DNA of 5,691 bases from an uncultured Clostridia bacterium. Lineage in GTDB: Bacteria > Bacillota > Clostridia > Oscillospirales > Ruminococcaceae. The translations under genes were made by a program, and so were the position numbers. The stretch lies in contig CALXKG010000195.1 of assembly GCA_944388825.1 (NCBI GenBank), forward strand, positions 1-5,691, given 5' to 3'. Positions 1 through 5,368 of the stretch are shown one piece after another. The notes under the pieces are model-generated. The model made no database searches, was not told the origin of the DNA, and was given only the letters and a program-made list of their open reading frames with translations. Positions within the stretch are counted from its first letter, which is position 1, and every line of letters begins with the position of its first letter.

Positions 1-158
1 CCTCCCCGAGGGAGCTGTCATCGAAGATGACTGAAGGAGTAAGATTATTCAGCAAAGCTGAATAATCAAACAGGCAAAACTTTTGGTAGAAAAACAGCTT
101 CCGCTTGTTTTTCCGACTCCTTCCGGCACATCCGCGCCACCTCCCTCGCAGAGGGAGG
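1..158. repeat. MITE-like palindromic intergenic element
   Basis: The two ends are imperfect inverted copies of about 40 nt: bases 1-40 match the reverse complement of 115-158. Both begin CCTCCC, pass through CGAGGGAG and end GGAAGGAGT or TGAAGGAGT. Each end also folds on itself. The left end has CTCCC/GGGAG (2-6/10-14) and GTCATC/GATGAC (17-22/26-31). The right end has CCTCCCTC/GAGGGAGG (140-147/151-158). The interior carries a perfect 11-bp hairpin with an AAA loop (43-53/57-67). No transposase is present. It resembles the short non-autonomous repeats scattered between genes in gut Clostridia, but that is recollection, not a search result. The left end may extend beyond the window, so target-site duplications cannot be judged. 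Confidence 0.6.
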
Positions 159-163
159 CCGGG

Positions 164-230
164 GTTCGTGCCTTTCGAAAAGTTGTATTGTTAAACATAA
201 CAGCAATTAAATTAAAGAAGTGGCACGAAC
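164..230 (+). promoter_or_regulatory. Leader inverted repeat abutting the small-ORF start codon
   Basis: GTTCGTGCC (164-172) and GGCACGAAC (222-230) are perfect 9-bp inverted repeats enclosing an AT-rich stretch. The right arm ends at the base before the ATG at 231. TTTC (173-176) can also pair with GAAG (217-220) if one T is bulged, which would bury the weak purine-rich ribosome binding site. If the whole region is transcribed, this stem would restrict translation of the small peptide. No convincing promoter is seen upstream, so the arms could instead be a DNA operator. Confidence 0.4.
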
Positions 231-404
231 ATGAAAATCAATCACAAAGTAATGTTATTGGGTATGTCCATTATCTTATTGAGCATGGCCTGCAACGTCA
301 TGAGCAGCACAACATGGGAAGCTCTAAATAGCTTCGTAGGCGACTATGGCCATTGGGTCGGCTTTCTTGTCGTCATTTTAGGTATGTTCTTCCCGGAGGA
401 ATAA
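231..404 (+). CDS. Small hydrophobic membrane peptide, function unknown (57 aa)
   Basis: This ATG-to-TAA frame encodes 57 residues and I do not recognise the family. The N-terminus is basic (MKINHK), followed by a hydrophobic segment at about residues 7-21. A short polar and aromatic stretch comes next (about 22-41), then a second hydrophobic segment (about 42-55), ending PEE. That pattern suggests either two membrane spans or a signal segment plus one span. Cys21 in LSMAC loosely resembles a lipobox but lacks the usual Leu at -3. A weak AAGAAG site (215-220) precedes the start. In favour of a real gene are the sensible membrane layout, the terminator just downstream on the same strand, and the leader inverted repeat. 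Base composition is visibly more AT-rich than in the neighbouring genes, which may reflect separate origin. Type I toxin, holin-like and bacteriocin-like peptides are possibilities only. The overlapping frame at 83-331 is an alternative, but it reads through the repeat element and looks unlike a protein. Confidence 0.5.
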   Translation: MKINHKVMLLGMSIILLSMACNVMSSTTWEALNSFVGDYGHWVGFLVVILGMFFPEE

Positions 405-417
405 CCCCCTCAAAGTT

Positions 418-459
418 TAATGCCCTGTCTGGCAAACCGGACAGGGCATTATCTTTTTC
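418..459 (+). terminator. Rho-independent terminator after the small peptide
   Basis: A 15-bp stem (418-432 with 437-451, one G-T wobble) closes a CAAA tetraloop and is followed by TCTTTTTC on the plus strand. It lies 13 nt after the stop codon of the small ORF. On the minus strand the stem is followed by AACTTTGAGG, which is a poor U-tract, so it mainly suits plus-strand transcription. Its T-tract runs into the plsY stop codon (458-460). The stem may still slow transcription leaving plsY, and no other plsY terminator is visible. Confidence 0.85.
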
Positions 460-1120
460 ACTTTTTCTTCCCGAACTTACTCTCGGTCCCGTTCAGCAGC
501 CGCTTGATATTCGCCCGGTGGAGCCAGATGACCATCCCGCCCCAGAGGATCCCGACGGCCGTATCCGAGATAACCGTCCCGGTCTGGCGGACGAGCCCGT
601 CTATGAGCGTCAGGATGGGATAGAGCGCCGCGACGGTGATCGACCCCAGCGACACCATCCGGCCCGCCAGGAAGACGATGAGGAAGACTGCCAGCAGGAT
701 GAGCAGCACCCGGTAGTTGAGCACCAGTATGACCCCCGCCGAGACGAGGATCCCCTTCCCGCCCCGGAAGCCGTAAAACACCGGGAAGCAGTGCCCCAGC
801 ATGACCCCCAGCGCCACCAGGTAGTTGCCGTAAAACGGGAAGGCGCCGAACCCGTCCCCGGCCCCGAGTACGATGACAAACAGGTGCCCCGCGAGGGCCG
901 CGATCGTCCCCTTGAGGAAATCCCCGACCGTGCAGGCCACCGCCGGCCACTTCCCGAATGTCCGGGCGATATTGGTCATCCCGGCGTTGCCGGAACCGTA
1001 ATCCCGGATATCCTTATGATAAACAAGTTTGCTGATAATAATGGCAAAGTTGGCGCAGCCGATGAGGTAGGACGCCATAAGCGTCAGCACCATCGCGATT
1101 GCCATCCGAACCGATTCCAT
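458..1120 (-). CDS. plsY: Acyl-phosphate:glycerol-3-phosphate acyltransferase PlsY
   Basis: PlsY is an integral membrane enzyme that transfers an acyl chain from acyl-phosphate (made by PlsX) to position 1 of glycerol-3-phosphate, giving lysophosphatidic acid, the first step of phospholipid synthesis. The 220 residues fit the family at close to its usual length. Family motifs are clear: GSGNAGMTN (residues 42-50), GHCFPVF then FRGGKG (109-123), VSLGSI (156-161), and the C-terminal HRANIKRLLNGTESK (201-215). Several hydrophobic spans are evident, at about 6-28, 58-85, 97-115, 124-152 and 157-174. The start ATG follows ACAGGGG by only 3 nt. An in-frame Met6 lacks a better site. The gene lies 44 nt downstream of der on the same strand, so the two are probably co-transcribed. 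gpsA, which often follows plsY in Clostridia, is absent. The stop codon meets the T-tract of the convergent terminator. Confidence 0.96.
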   Translation of the reverse strand: MESVRMAIAMVLTLMASYLIGCANFAIIISKLVYHKDIRDYGSGNAGMTNIARTFGKWPAVACTVGDFLKGTIAALAGHLFVIVLGAGDGFGAFPFYGNYLVALGVMLGHCFPVFYGFRGGKGILVSAGVILVLNYRVLLILLAVFLIVFLAGRMVSLGSITVAALYPILTLIDGLVRQTGTVISDTAVGILWGGMVIWLHRANIKRLLNGTESKFGKKK

Positions 1121-1164
1121 AAACCCCTGTCCCCTTCCTGCCTGTCTTTAAAAGTCCAAACCCG

Positions 1165-2505
1165 TCACGCGTCGTCCCGGTCCCGCTCCCGGATGATAAA
1201 CCGGATCGGCGTCCCGTCGAGGTTAAAGGTATTGCGGATCTGGTTTTCCAGATACCGCTGGTAGGAGAAATGGAAGAGGTCGCGCCGGTTGACGAAGGCG
1301 ACAAATGCCGGCGGGCGGGTAGAAGCCTGGGTCATGTAGTAGATTTTCAGCCTCCGCCCCTTGTCGGACGGCGGCTCCACCCGGGCGACCGCGACGCTTA
1401 GGAGGTCGTTTAACTGCCCGGTCGTCGCCCGGAAGCAGTTGTGCTCGTAAACCGTCTTGATCAGCTCATACAGTTTCCCGACCCGCTGCCCGGTTTTGGC
1501 GGAGATGAAGATAAACGGGACATAGCTCATAAAGCTGAAGTCATTTTTCAGCTTGTCGGTAAATTCCTTCATCGTCTTATCGGTCTTGTCCTCGACCGCG
1601 TCCCACTTATTGACCGCGACGATACAGGCTTTCCCCTGCTCATGGGCGTACCCGGCGACTTTCGAGTCCTGCTCGGTAAACCCCTGGGTGGCGTCCAGCA
1701 TGATGACCGCGACGTCCGCCCGGTCGACGGCCATAAACGCCCGCAGGACGCTGTACCGCTCGATGCTGTCCAGCACCCGCGATTTGCGGCGGATCCCGGC
1801 GGTGTCGATAAAGGTAAACTTGCCAAACTCGTTTTCGACCTCGGTGTCGACCGCGTCCCGGGTGGTGCCGGCGATATCCGAGACGATCACCCGTTCCTCC
1901 CCGGCCATCCGGTTGATGAGGGAGGATTTGCCGGCGTTGGGCTTGCCGATGACCGCGACCTTGATATGGCCGTCGTCCACATCCTCCGCATCCTCTTCCG
2001 GCAGGTATTTCAGCACCTCGTCCAACAGGTCGCCGGTGCCATGCCCATGCACCGACGAGACGGCGACCGGGTCGCCCAGCCCCAGGTTATAGAACTCATA
2101 AAACTCCGGCGGCGGCGCGCCGACCGAGTCGCACTTGTTGACGCAGAGCACCACCGGCTTGCCGCTTTTTAGAAGCATCTGGGCGACGTCCTGGTCGGTG
2201 GCGGTGACGCCGTCGCGGATGTTGGTGACGAGGATCGCGACGTCCGCCCGCTCGATCGCCACTTCCGCCTGCCGCCGCATCTGGGAGAGGATCACGTCGT
2301 CCGACTGCGGCTCGATGCCGCCGGTATCCACCAGCATAAAGGTATGCCCCAGCCATTCGCAGGGGGCGTAGATCCGGTCGCGGGTGACGCCGGGGGTATC
2401 CTCGACGATCGAGAGCCGTTTCCCGGCCAGTTTGTTAAAAAGGGTTGACTTGCCGACGTTGGGCCGGCCGACGATCGCCACAATGGGTTTTGCCACTTTC
2501 CTCAT
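1165..2505 (-). CDS. der: Ribosome biogenesis GTPase Der (EngA)
   Basis: Der is an essential cytoplasmic GTPase with two tandem G domains that acts in late maturation of the 50S ribosomal subunit. All parts are present in 446 residues. The first G domain has GRPNVGKS (13-20), TPGVTRD (37-43), DTGG (60-63) and NKCD (123-126). An acidic linker (about 170-179) follows. The second G domain has GKPNAGKS (187-194), DTAGIRRKSR (234-243), NKWD (299-302) and SAK (335-337). The C-terminal KH-like domain (about 355-440) contains a YYMTQASTRPP segment. Two starts are possible. The ATG at 2505 gives MRKVAKPIV and has only GGGGAAAGG directly before it. A GTG at 2496 gives the usual family start (M)AKPIVAIVGRPNVGKS and has AGG 9 nt upstream, so it may be the true start. 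A promoter lies about 45-70 nt upstream, and plsY follows. Confidence 0.98.
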   Translation of the reverse strand: MRKVAKPIVAIVGRPNVGKSTLFNKLAGKRLSIVEDTPGVTRDRIYAPCEWLGHTFMLVDTGGIEPQSDDVILSQMRRQAEVAIERADVAILVTNIRDGVTATDQDVAQMLLKSGKPVVLCVNKCDSVGAPPPEFYEFYNLGLGDPVAVSSVHGHGTGDLLDEVLKYLPEEDAEDVDDGHIKVAVIGKPNAGKSSLINRMAGEERVIVSDIAGTTRDAVDTEVENEFGKFTFIDTAGIRRKSRVLDSIERYSVLRAFMAVDRADVAVIMLDATQGFTEQDSKVAGYAHEQGKACIVAVNKWDAVEDKTDKTMKEFTDKLKNDFSFMSYVPFIFISAKTGQRVGKLYELIKTVYEHNCFRATTGQLNDLLSVAVARVEPPSDKGRRLKIYYMTQASTRPPAFVAFVNRRDLFHFSYQRYLENQIRNTFNLDGTPIRFIIRERDRDDA

Positions 2506-2548
2506 CCTTTCCCCGGGCCTTTCCCGGACATAGAAGCTGTCTTTTATT

Positions 2549-2578
2549 ATTATACCATAAACGGGAAGCGGCGGACAA
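2549..2578 (-). promoter_or_regulatory. Sigma-A promoter for der-plsY
   Basis: On the minus strand a perfect TATAAT (2554 to 2549) is preceded by TG one base upstream, an extended -10 element. An 18-bp spacer separates it from TTGTCC (2578 to 2573), which matches four of six -35 positions. Transcription would start near 2542 and give a leader of about 35-45 nt before der. The sequence supports a der-plsY unit that can be expressed independently of the DUF512 gene. Confidence 0.7.
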
Positions 2579-2591
2579 CCGTCTTCCCGTT
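2560..2591. promoter_or_regulatory. Inverted repeat over the der -35 region, possible operator
   Basis: AACGGGAAG (2560-2568) and CTTCCCGTT (2583-2591) are perfect 9-bp inverted repeats separated by 14 bp, with half-site centres about 23 bp apart. The der -35 hexamer lies in the gap, and one arm sits in the -35/-10 spacer. A protein bound to both arms would cover the promoter. Because the repeat is upstream of the predicted start site, it would not be in the der transcript. It could form a hairpin in read-through RNA from the DUF512 gene. Confidence 0.45.
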
Positions 2592-2682
2592 AGAAATTTG
2601 CGTCTGTGTTTGTGGATTGAAATGGGTATTTCGCTGTCTGAAGGGGTGGTTGGCCTATGATTTTTTTGAACCATTTTCTGCG

Positions 2683-2801
2683 TGCTGCGCACCCTTCATT
2701 TTGGGCGCAGCAGCCGTGGACAGTTGCGGAAGTACGGAAACTGGCCGCCTGCCAAGGAGCTCTGCTCCTTGGCTTCTCGCCAGCCCTTTAAAAAGGGCTG
2801 G
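2683..2801. repeat. Three-hairpin intergenic repeat cluster
   Basis: Three inverted repeats lie in a row. TGCTGCGC/GCGCAGCA (2683-2690/2705-2712) has a 14-nt loop. GCCAAGGAGC/GCTCCTTGGC (2751-2760/2764-2773) is a perfect 10-bp stem with a TCT loop. CCAGCCCTT/AAGGGCTGG (2780-2788/2793-2801) is a perfect 9-bp stem with a 4-nt loop. None has a T-tract on either strand, so they are not ordinary terminators. The combination followed by GGACCCTAAACTTCTTATG resembles dispersed intergenic repeats of gut Clostridia (recollection). The rest of 2506-2897 holds the der promoter and no gene that I can support. Confidence 0.5.
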
Positions 2802-2897
2802 ACCCTAAACTTCTTATGCCAATGTCCGTTCCCGCGAGACAAAGCCCAGCAGTCTGAACGCTTCGGCCCCGCAGGAAACAGCCATAGGCCCACTGGG

Positions 2898-4211
2898 TTA
2901 CACCGTCTCCCCGATCATCGCTTCCAGCAAACACCCGCCGTCCCCGGCGTCCACCTTGGTCATCCTGACCCCGAGGGCCGCTTCGATCTCCCCCTGGGAA
3001 ATATCGTCCAGGAAGACGTCGGTGTGGAATTTCAGCATCGAGTCGGGGAACAGGAGCGTCTCCCCTAGGTCTTTGCCCTTCAGCTGGGCGATGATGTCCT
3101 GCCCGGTCACCAGCCCCGCAACGGTGATGTTGTGCCCGAAAAAGTCGTTGACAATGGGATAGACCAGGCACTCCACCCCCGGCCATTTTTCTTTTACAAT
3201 GGCGGCCAGCTCCTTCAGCTGCGGGGCGGCCAGCTGCCCGGTGGCGATCGAGACCCGGCGTTTGCGGCCGTCCCCGTCGTAAAGGGGCAGCGTCTCCATA
3301 AACTGCTGCCGCTGGAGGGCCAGCATCCCGACCCCGTTCTCCAGCTGGTTGAAATCGCCGTAAAACGCGGCGTCCGGGATTTCCCGCCCGGCCAGCAGGT
3401 AAAACTCGTCCGACGCGTAGCAGATCCGGTCGCCCCAGATTTTCAGCTGTTCCTCCCCCGCCCGTTCGAGGATATCGACGACCGCCGCCGCCTCCGCCGG
3501 GGCGTAGGGCCGCAGCGGGTAAAGCCCCTCCCGGTATTTGGTGAGGCCCACCGGCACGCAGGAGATGGTCTTGAGGGCGGGGGCCAGCTTTAAGAGGTCC
3601 TTTAAACTCCGCTCCAGCTCTTCCCCGTCGTTGATCCCGGGGCATAAGACCAGCTGGGCGTTCATCGCGATCCCCGCTTCGGCGAACCGGTCCATGATCT
3701 TCAGCGCCTCCCCGGCGAACCGGTTGTGCATCATCCGGCAGCGGAGCGCGGGGTTGGTGGTGTGGACCGAGATGTTGATGGGCGAGATCTTCATCTTGAT
3801 CGTACGCTCGATGTCGTGTTCCGAAAGGTTGGTCAGGGTGATATAGTTGCCGTAGAGGAAGCTCAGCCGCGCGTCGTCGTCCTTAAAGTAGAGGGTCGGC
3901 CGCATCCCGGGGGGCATCTGGTCGATGAAGCAGAAGATGCACTGGTTGCGGCAGCTGCGCTGCTCGTCCATCAGGTCGTTTCCAAAGGACAGCCCCAGGT
4001 CGTCGTACTCCCCCTTGCGGATATGGACCTTCCGCTCTTCCCCCGCTTCCGACCAGACCAGGAGGTTGACGTTTTCCGAGGCCATAAAAAACCGGTAGTC
4101 GAGGAAATCCTCGATCTCGTTGCCGTCGATCTCCACGACCGACTCCCCCGGGCGGATGCCCGCCCGCGCGGCGGGGGAATGGGGCTGCACGCCTGTTACC
4201 TGTACGCTCAT
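2898..4211 (-). CDS. PDZ / radical SAM / DUF512 protein, function unknown
   Basis: This is a 437-residue member of the DUF512 family, found in Clostridia and cyanobacteria. Its reaction is not established. An N-terminal PDZ-like domain (about 2-60, with the SPAARAGIRPGESVVEIDG segment) is followed by a radical-SAM core. Cys87, Cys91 and Cys94 in CRNQCIFCFIDQMP match CX3CX2C and would bind the 4Fe-4S cluster and S-adenosylmethionine. The family signature LYFKDDDARLSFLYGNYIT (107-125) comes next. The DUF512 region (about 221-430) contains ASDEFYLLAG (266-275) and GHNITVAGLVTGQDI (359-373). The protein appears full length, with no signal peptide or membrane span, so it is probably cytoplasmic. 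The ATG is set by a strong GGGAGGT site 5 nt upstream. The gene follows the rpmF terminator, so it needs its own promoter, and only a weak -10-like TATATC (4241 to 4236) is seen. It lies upstream of der on the same strand. Confidence 0.95.
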   Translation of the reverse strand: MSVQVTGVQPHSPAARAGIRPGESVVEIDGNEIEDFLDYRFFMASENVNLLVWSEAGEERKVHIRKGEYDDLGLSFGNDLMDEQRSCRNQCIFCFIDQMPPGMRPTLYFKDDDARLSFLYGNYITLTNLSEHDIERTIKMKISPINISVHTTNPALRCRMMHNRFAGEALKIMDRFAEAGIAMNAQLVLCPGINDGEELERSLKDLLKLAPALKTISCVPVGLTKYREGLYPLRPYAPAEAAAVVDILERAGEEQLKIWGDRICYASDEFYLLAGREIPDAAFYGDFNQLENGVGMLALQRQQFMETLPLYDGDGRKRRVSIATGQLAAPQLKELAAIVKEKWPGVECLVYPIVNDFFGHNITVAGLVTGQDIIAQLKGKDLGETLLFPDSMLKFHTDVFLDDISQGEIEAALGVRMTKVDAGDGGCLLEAMIGETV

Positions 4212-4248
4212 AGTTTACCTCCCGGTATGACAGATGATATAAAGCTCG

Positions 4249-4300
4249 ATTCCCTTAGGGCGGGAATAAGGGGTTTACCGGTTTATTACGGGTATTCCCC
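4249..4300. other. Cluster of alternating ATTCCC/GGGAAT motifs upstream of the DUF512 gene
   Basis: ATTCCC occurs at 4249-4254, its inverse GGGAATA at 4262-4268, and TATTCCCC at 4293-4300. The first pair and the second pair can each form a stem. The motifs lie between the rpmF terminator and the DUF512 start, where a promoter or leader is expected. They could be protein-binding half-sites or RNA structure. The motifs are short enough to be chance. Confidence 0.25.
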
Positions 4301-4330
4301 AAAACACCGGCGCTATCCCCGTTCCCATAG

Positions 4331-4365
4331 AAAAAGCGCCCAGTAGGCAGAGCCTAACCGGGCGC
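4331..4365 (-). terminator. Rho-independent terminator of the yceD-rpmF operon
   Basis: Read on the minus strand, GCGCCCGGTTAGGC (4365 to 4352), a TCT loop and GCCTACTGGGCGC (4348 to 4336) form a GC-rich stem with one bulged T and one G-T pair. TTTTTCTAT follows immediately. It lies about 30 nt past the rpmF stop codon. It separates this operon from the DUF512 gene. Confidence 0.9.
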
Positions 4366-4393
4366 CTTGATCTTTGCGGGTAACAGCCGTCGA

Positions 4394-4576
4394 TCAGGCT
4401 TCCTTGTGGATGACTTCGACGCCGTTGTAGTAGCCGCAGCTGCCGCAGACCTTATGGGGAGCCTTCAGCTCGCCGCAGTTGGGGCATCTGGAGAACGCGG
4501 GGACGTTCAGTTTCCAGACCGCGCTGCGTCTTTTATCTCTTCTGGATTTGGATACTTTTCTCTTCGGGACTGCCAT
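4394..4576 (-). CDS. rpmF: 50S ribosomal protein bL32
   Basis: L32 is a small protein of the large ribosomal subunit. The 60 residues begin MAVPKRKVSKSRRDKRRS, the typical basic N-terminus. They contain a four-cysteine zinc ribbon: Cys31 and Cys34 in CPNC, and Cys44 and Cys47 in CGSC. This is therefore the zinc-binding (C+) form. A strong AGGAGG site lies about 9 nt before the ATG. The gene follows yceD by 66 nt with no terminator between them, the conserved yceD-rpmF operon. plsX, which often follows rpmF, is replaced by a terminator. Confidence 0.98.
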   Translation of the reverse strand: MAVPKRKVSKSRRDKRRSAVWKLNVPAFSRCPNCGELKAPHKVCGSCGYYNGVEVIHKEA

Positions 4577-4642
4577 GGTTTAAAACCTCCTCATGGGAAT
4601 ATCAAACGGGGAATCGGGGCAGGACAAACCCTCCCCTGAAAT

Positions 4643-5146
4643 TTAAGATAAGTCGGGAAACAGCTCGCGCAGCGCCTGCCAGCGCGGGTCGATTTCCTTT
4701 TCGCATCCACAGGGGCCGAAATTCAGGTCCTTGCCGCATTGGGGGCAGAGCCCTTTGCAGTCCTCTTTGCACAGAACTTTGGTAGGCAGTTCCAGAAAGA
4801 GGTCGGCCCGGGCCAGTTCGCCCAGGTCCAACTGCCCGTCCGCGCAGACGACAAACTCGGTATCCTCGTCGCCGCCGGACAGCTCTCTGACCAGAATGTG
4901 CGAGAAACGGTATTCCACCGGCTTCTCAAACGCCTTCAGGCAGCGGTCGCACCGAAGCGACAGGACCGATTTCACACTGAAAACGAGCCTCACCACACCG
5001 GCCCTGTTTTCAATCTTCCCTGCCACCTGTACGGGCTGCTGAAAGGGTGCATAACCCTGGAAGCTTTCCTTTGAAAAGTCAAGGCAGCCGCCGACCGGCT
5101 CACTCGCCCCGACCGTATCAAACAATCTTCTTAAATCCATTTTCAT
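4643..5146 (-). CDS. yceD: YceD / DUF177 family protein
   Basis: DUF177 proteins are conserved partners of rpmF and are linked to 23S rRNA accumulation and large-subunit assembly. The molecular mechanism is not settled. The 167 residues have a basic start (MKMDLRRLF) and a first cysteine pair in LRCDRCLKAFEKP (Cys66, Cys69). A second cluster, CKEDCKGLCPQCGKDLN (Cys126, 130, 134, 137) with GPCGC (Cys146, 148), is the usual C-terminal metal-binding-type motif. An acidic segment lies near 90-97. The ATG at 5146 is favoured because GAGGTG lies 5 nt upstream. The internal Met3 is less well placed. The gene is first in the operon with rpmF, and its promoter lies about 30-60 nt upstream. Confidence 0.94.
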   Translation of the reverse strand: MKMDLRRLFDTVGASEPVGGCLDFSKESFQGYAPFQQPVQVAGKIENRAGVVRLVFSVKSVLSLRCDRCLKAFEKPVEYRFSHILVRELSGGDEDTEFVVCADGQLDLGELARADLFLELPTKVLCKEDCKGLCPQCGKDLNFGPCGCEKEIDPRWQALRELFPDLS

Positions 5147-5174
5147 TTCGACACCTCATAATGCCACGAACTTT

Positions 5175-5204
5175 ATTATAATATCCCGCCGCCCCATTTG
5201 TCAA
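5175..5204 (-). promoter_or_regulatory. Strong sigma-A promoter of yceD-rpmF
   Basis: On the minus strand a perfect TTGACA (5204 to 5199) and a perfect TATAAT (5180 to 5175) are separated by 18 bp. The start site would be near 5168, leaving a leader of about 20 nt with the GAGGTG ribosome binding site. A fully consensus promoter suits highly expressed ribosomal genes. Confidence 0.88.
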
Positions 5205-5211
5205 CCCCCAT

Positions 5212-5247
5212 CCCGCCGGCATCCGTAGAATTTCCATGTCCGGCGGG
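5212..5247. repeat. GC-rich inverted repeat just upstream of the yceD promoter
   Basis: CCCGCCGG (5212-5219) and CCGGCGGG (5240-5247) are perfect 8-bp inverted repeats. Three further pairs (CAT/ATG) form if one T is bulged. The element begins 8 bp upstream of the yceD -35 box. There is no T-tract, so it is not a terminator. The neighbourhood (5205-5340) is rich in CCGGC-type sequence, so local composition could produce such a repeat. Its role is unknown. Confidence 0.35.
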
Positions 5248-5368
5248 CCGTTGAATTAGGCGTTTCGCCAAACCGCCGGCAGCCGGCAGGCGGCAAATCC
5301 CGGAATAATCCATCCGCCGCCGGGCCCCGCCCTGCCGGGAAAAAGAGGACTTGGGAAAGGCCGGTCGA

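Noticed and set aside
83..331. Plus-strand 82-codon frame
   Set aside because: It starts inside the repeat element and overlaps the better small-peptide frame. It lacks recognisable protein character.
353..1264. Long plus-strand frame of 303 codons opposite plsY
   Set aside because: It is a shadow of plsY in GC-rich sequence: low-complexity, rich in Asp, Arg, Pro and His, and without motifs.
1441..2172. Plus-strand frames of 179-243 codons opposite der
   Set aside because: They are antisense shadows of the well-supported der gene.
2814..2885. Short minus-strand frame of 23 codons after the DUF512 stop
   Set aside because: It has no ribosome binding site and lies in repeat-like sequence. 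Nothing supports translation.
2788..3645. Minus-strand frame of 285 codons overlapping the DUF512 gene
   Set aside because: It is a frame-shifted shadow of the radical-SAM/DUF512 gene, rich in Gly, Arg and Ala.
4400..4712. Isolated DnaA-like sequences inside rpmF and yceD (CATCCACA types)
   Set aside because: They are single mismatched copies within coding sequence, without spacing or clustering.
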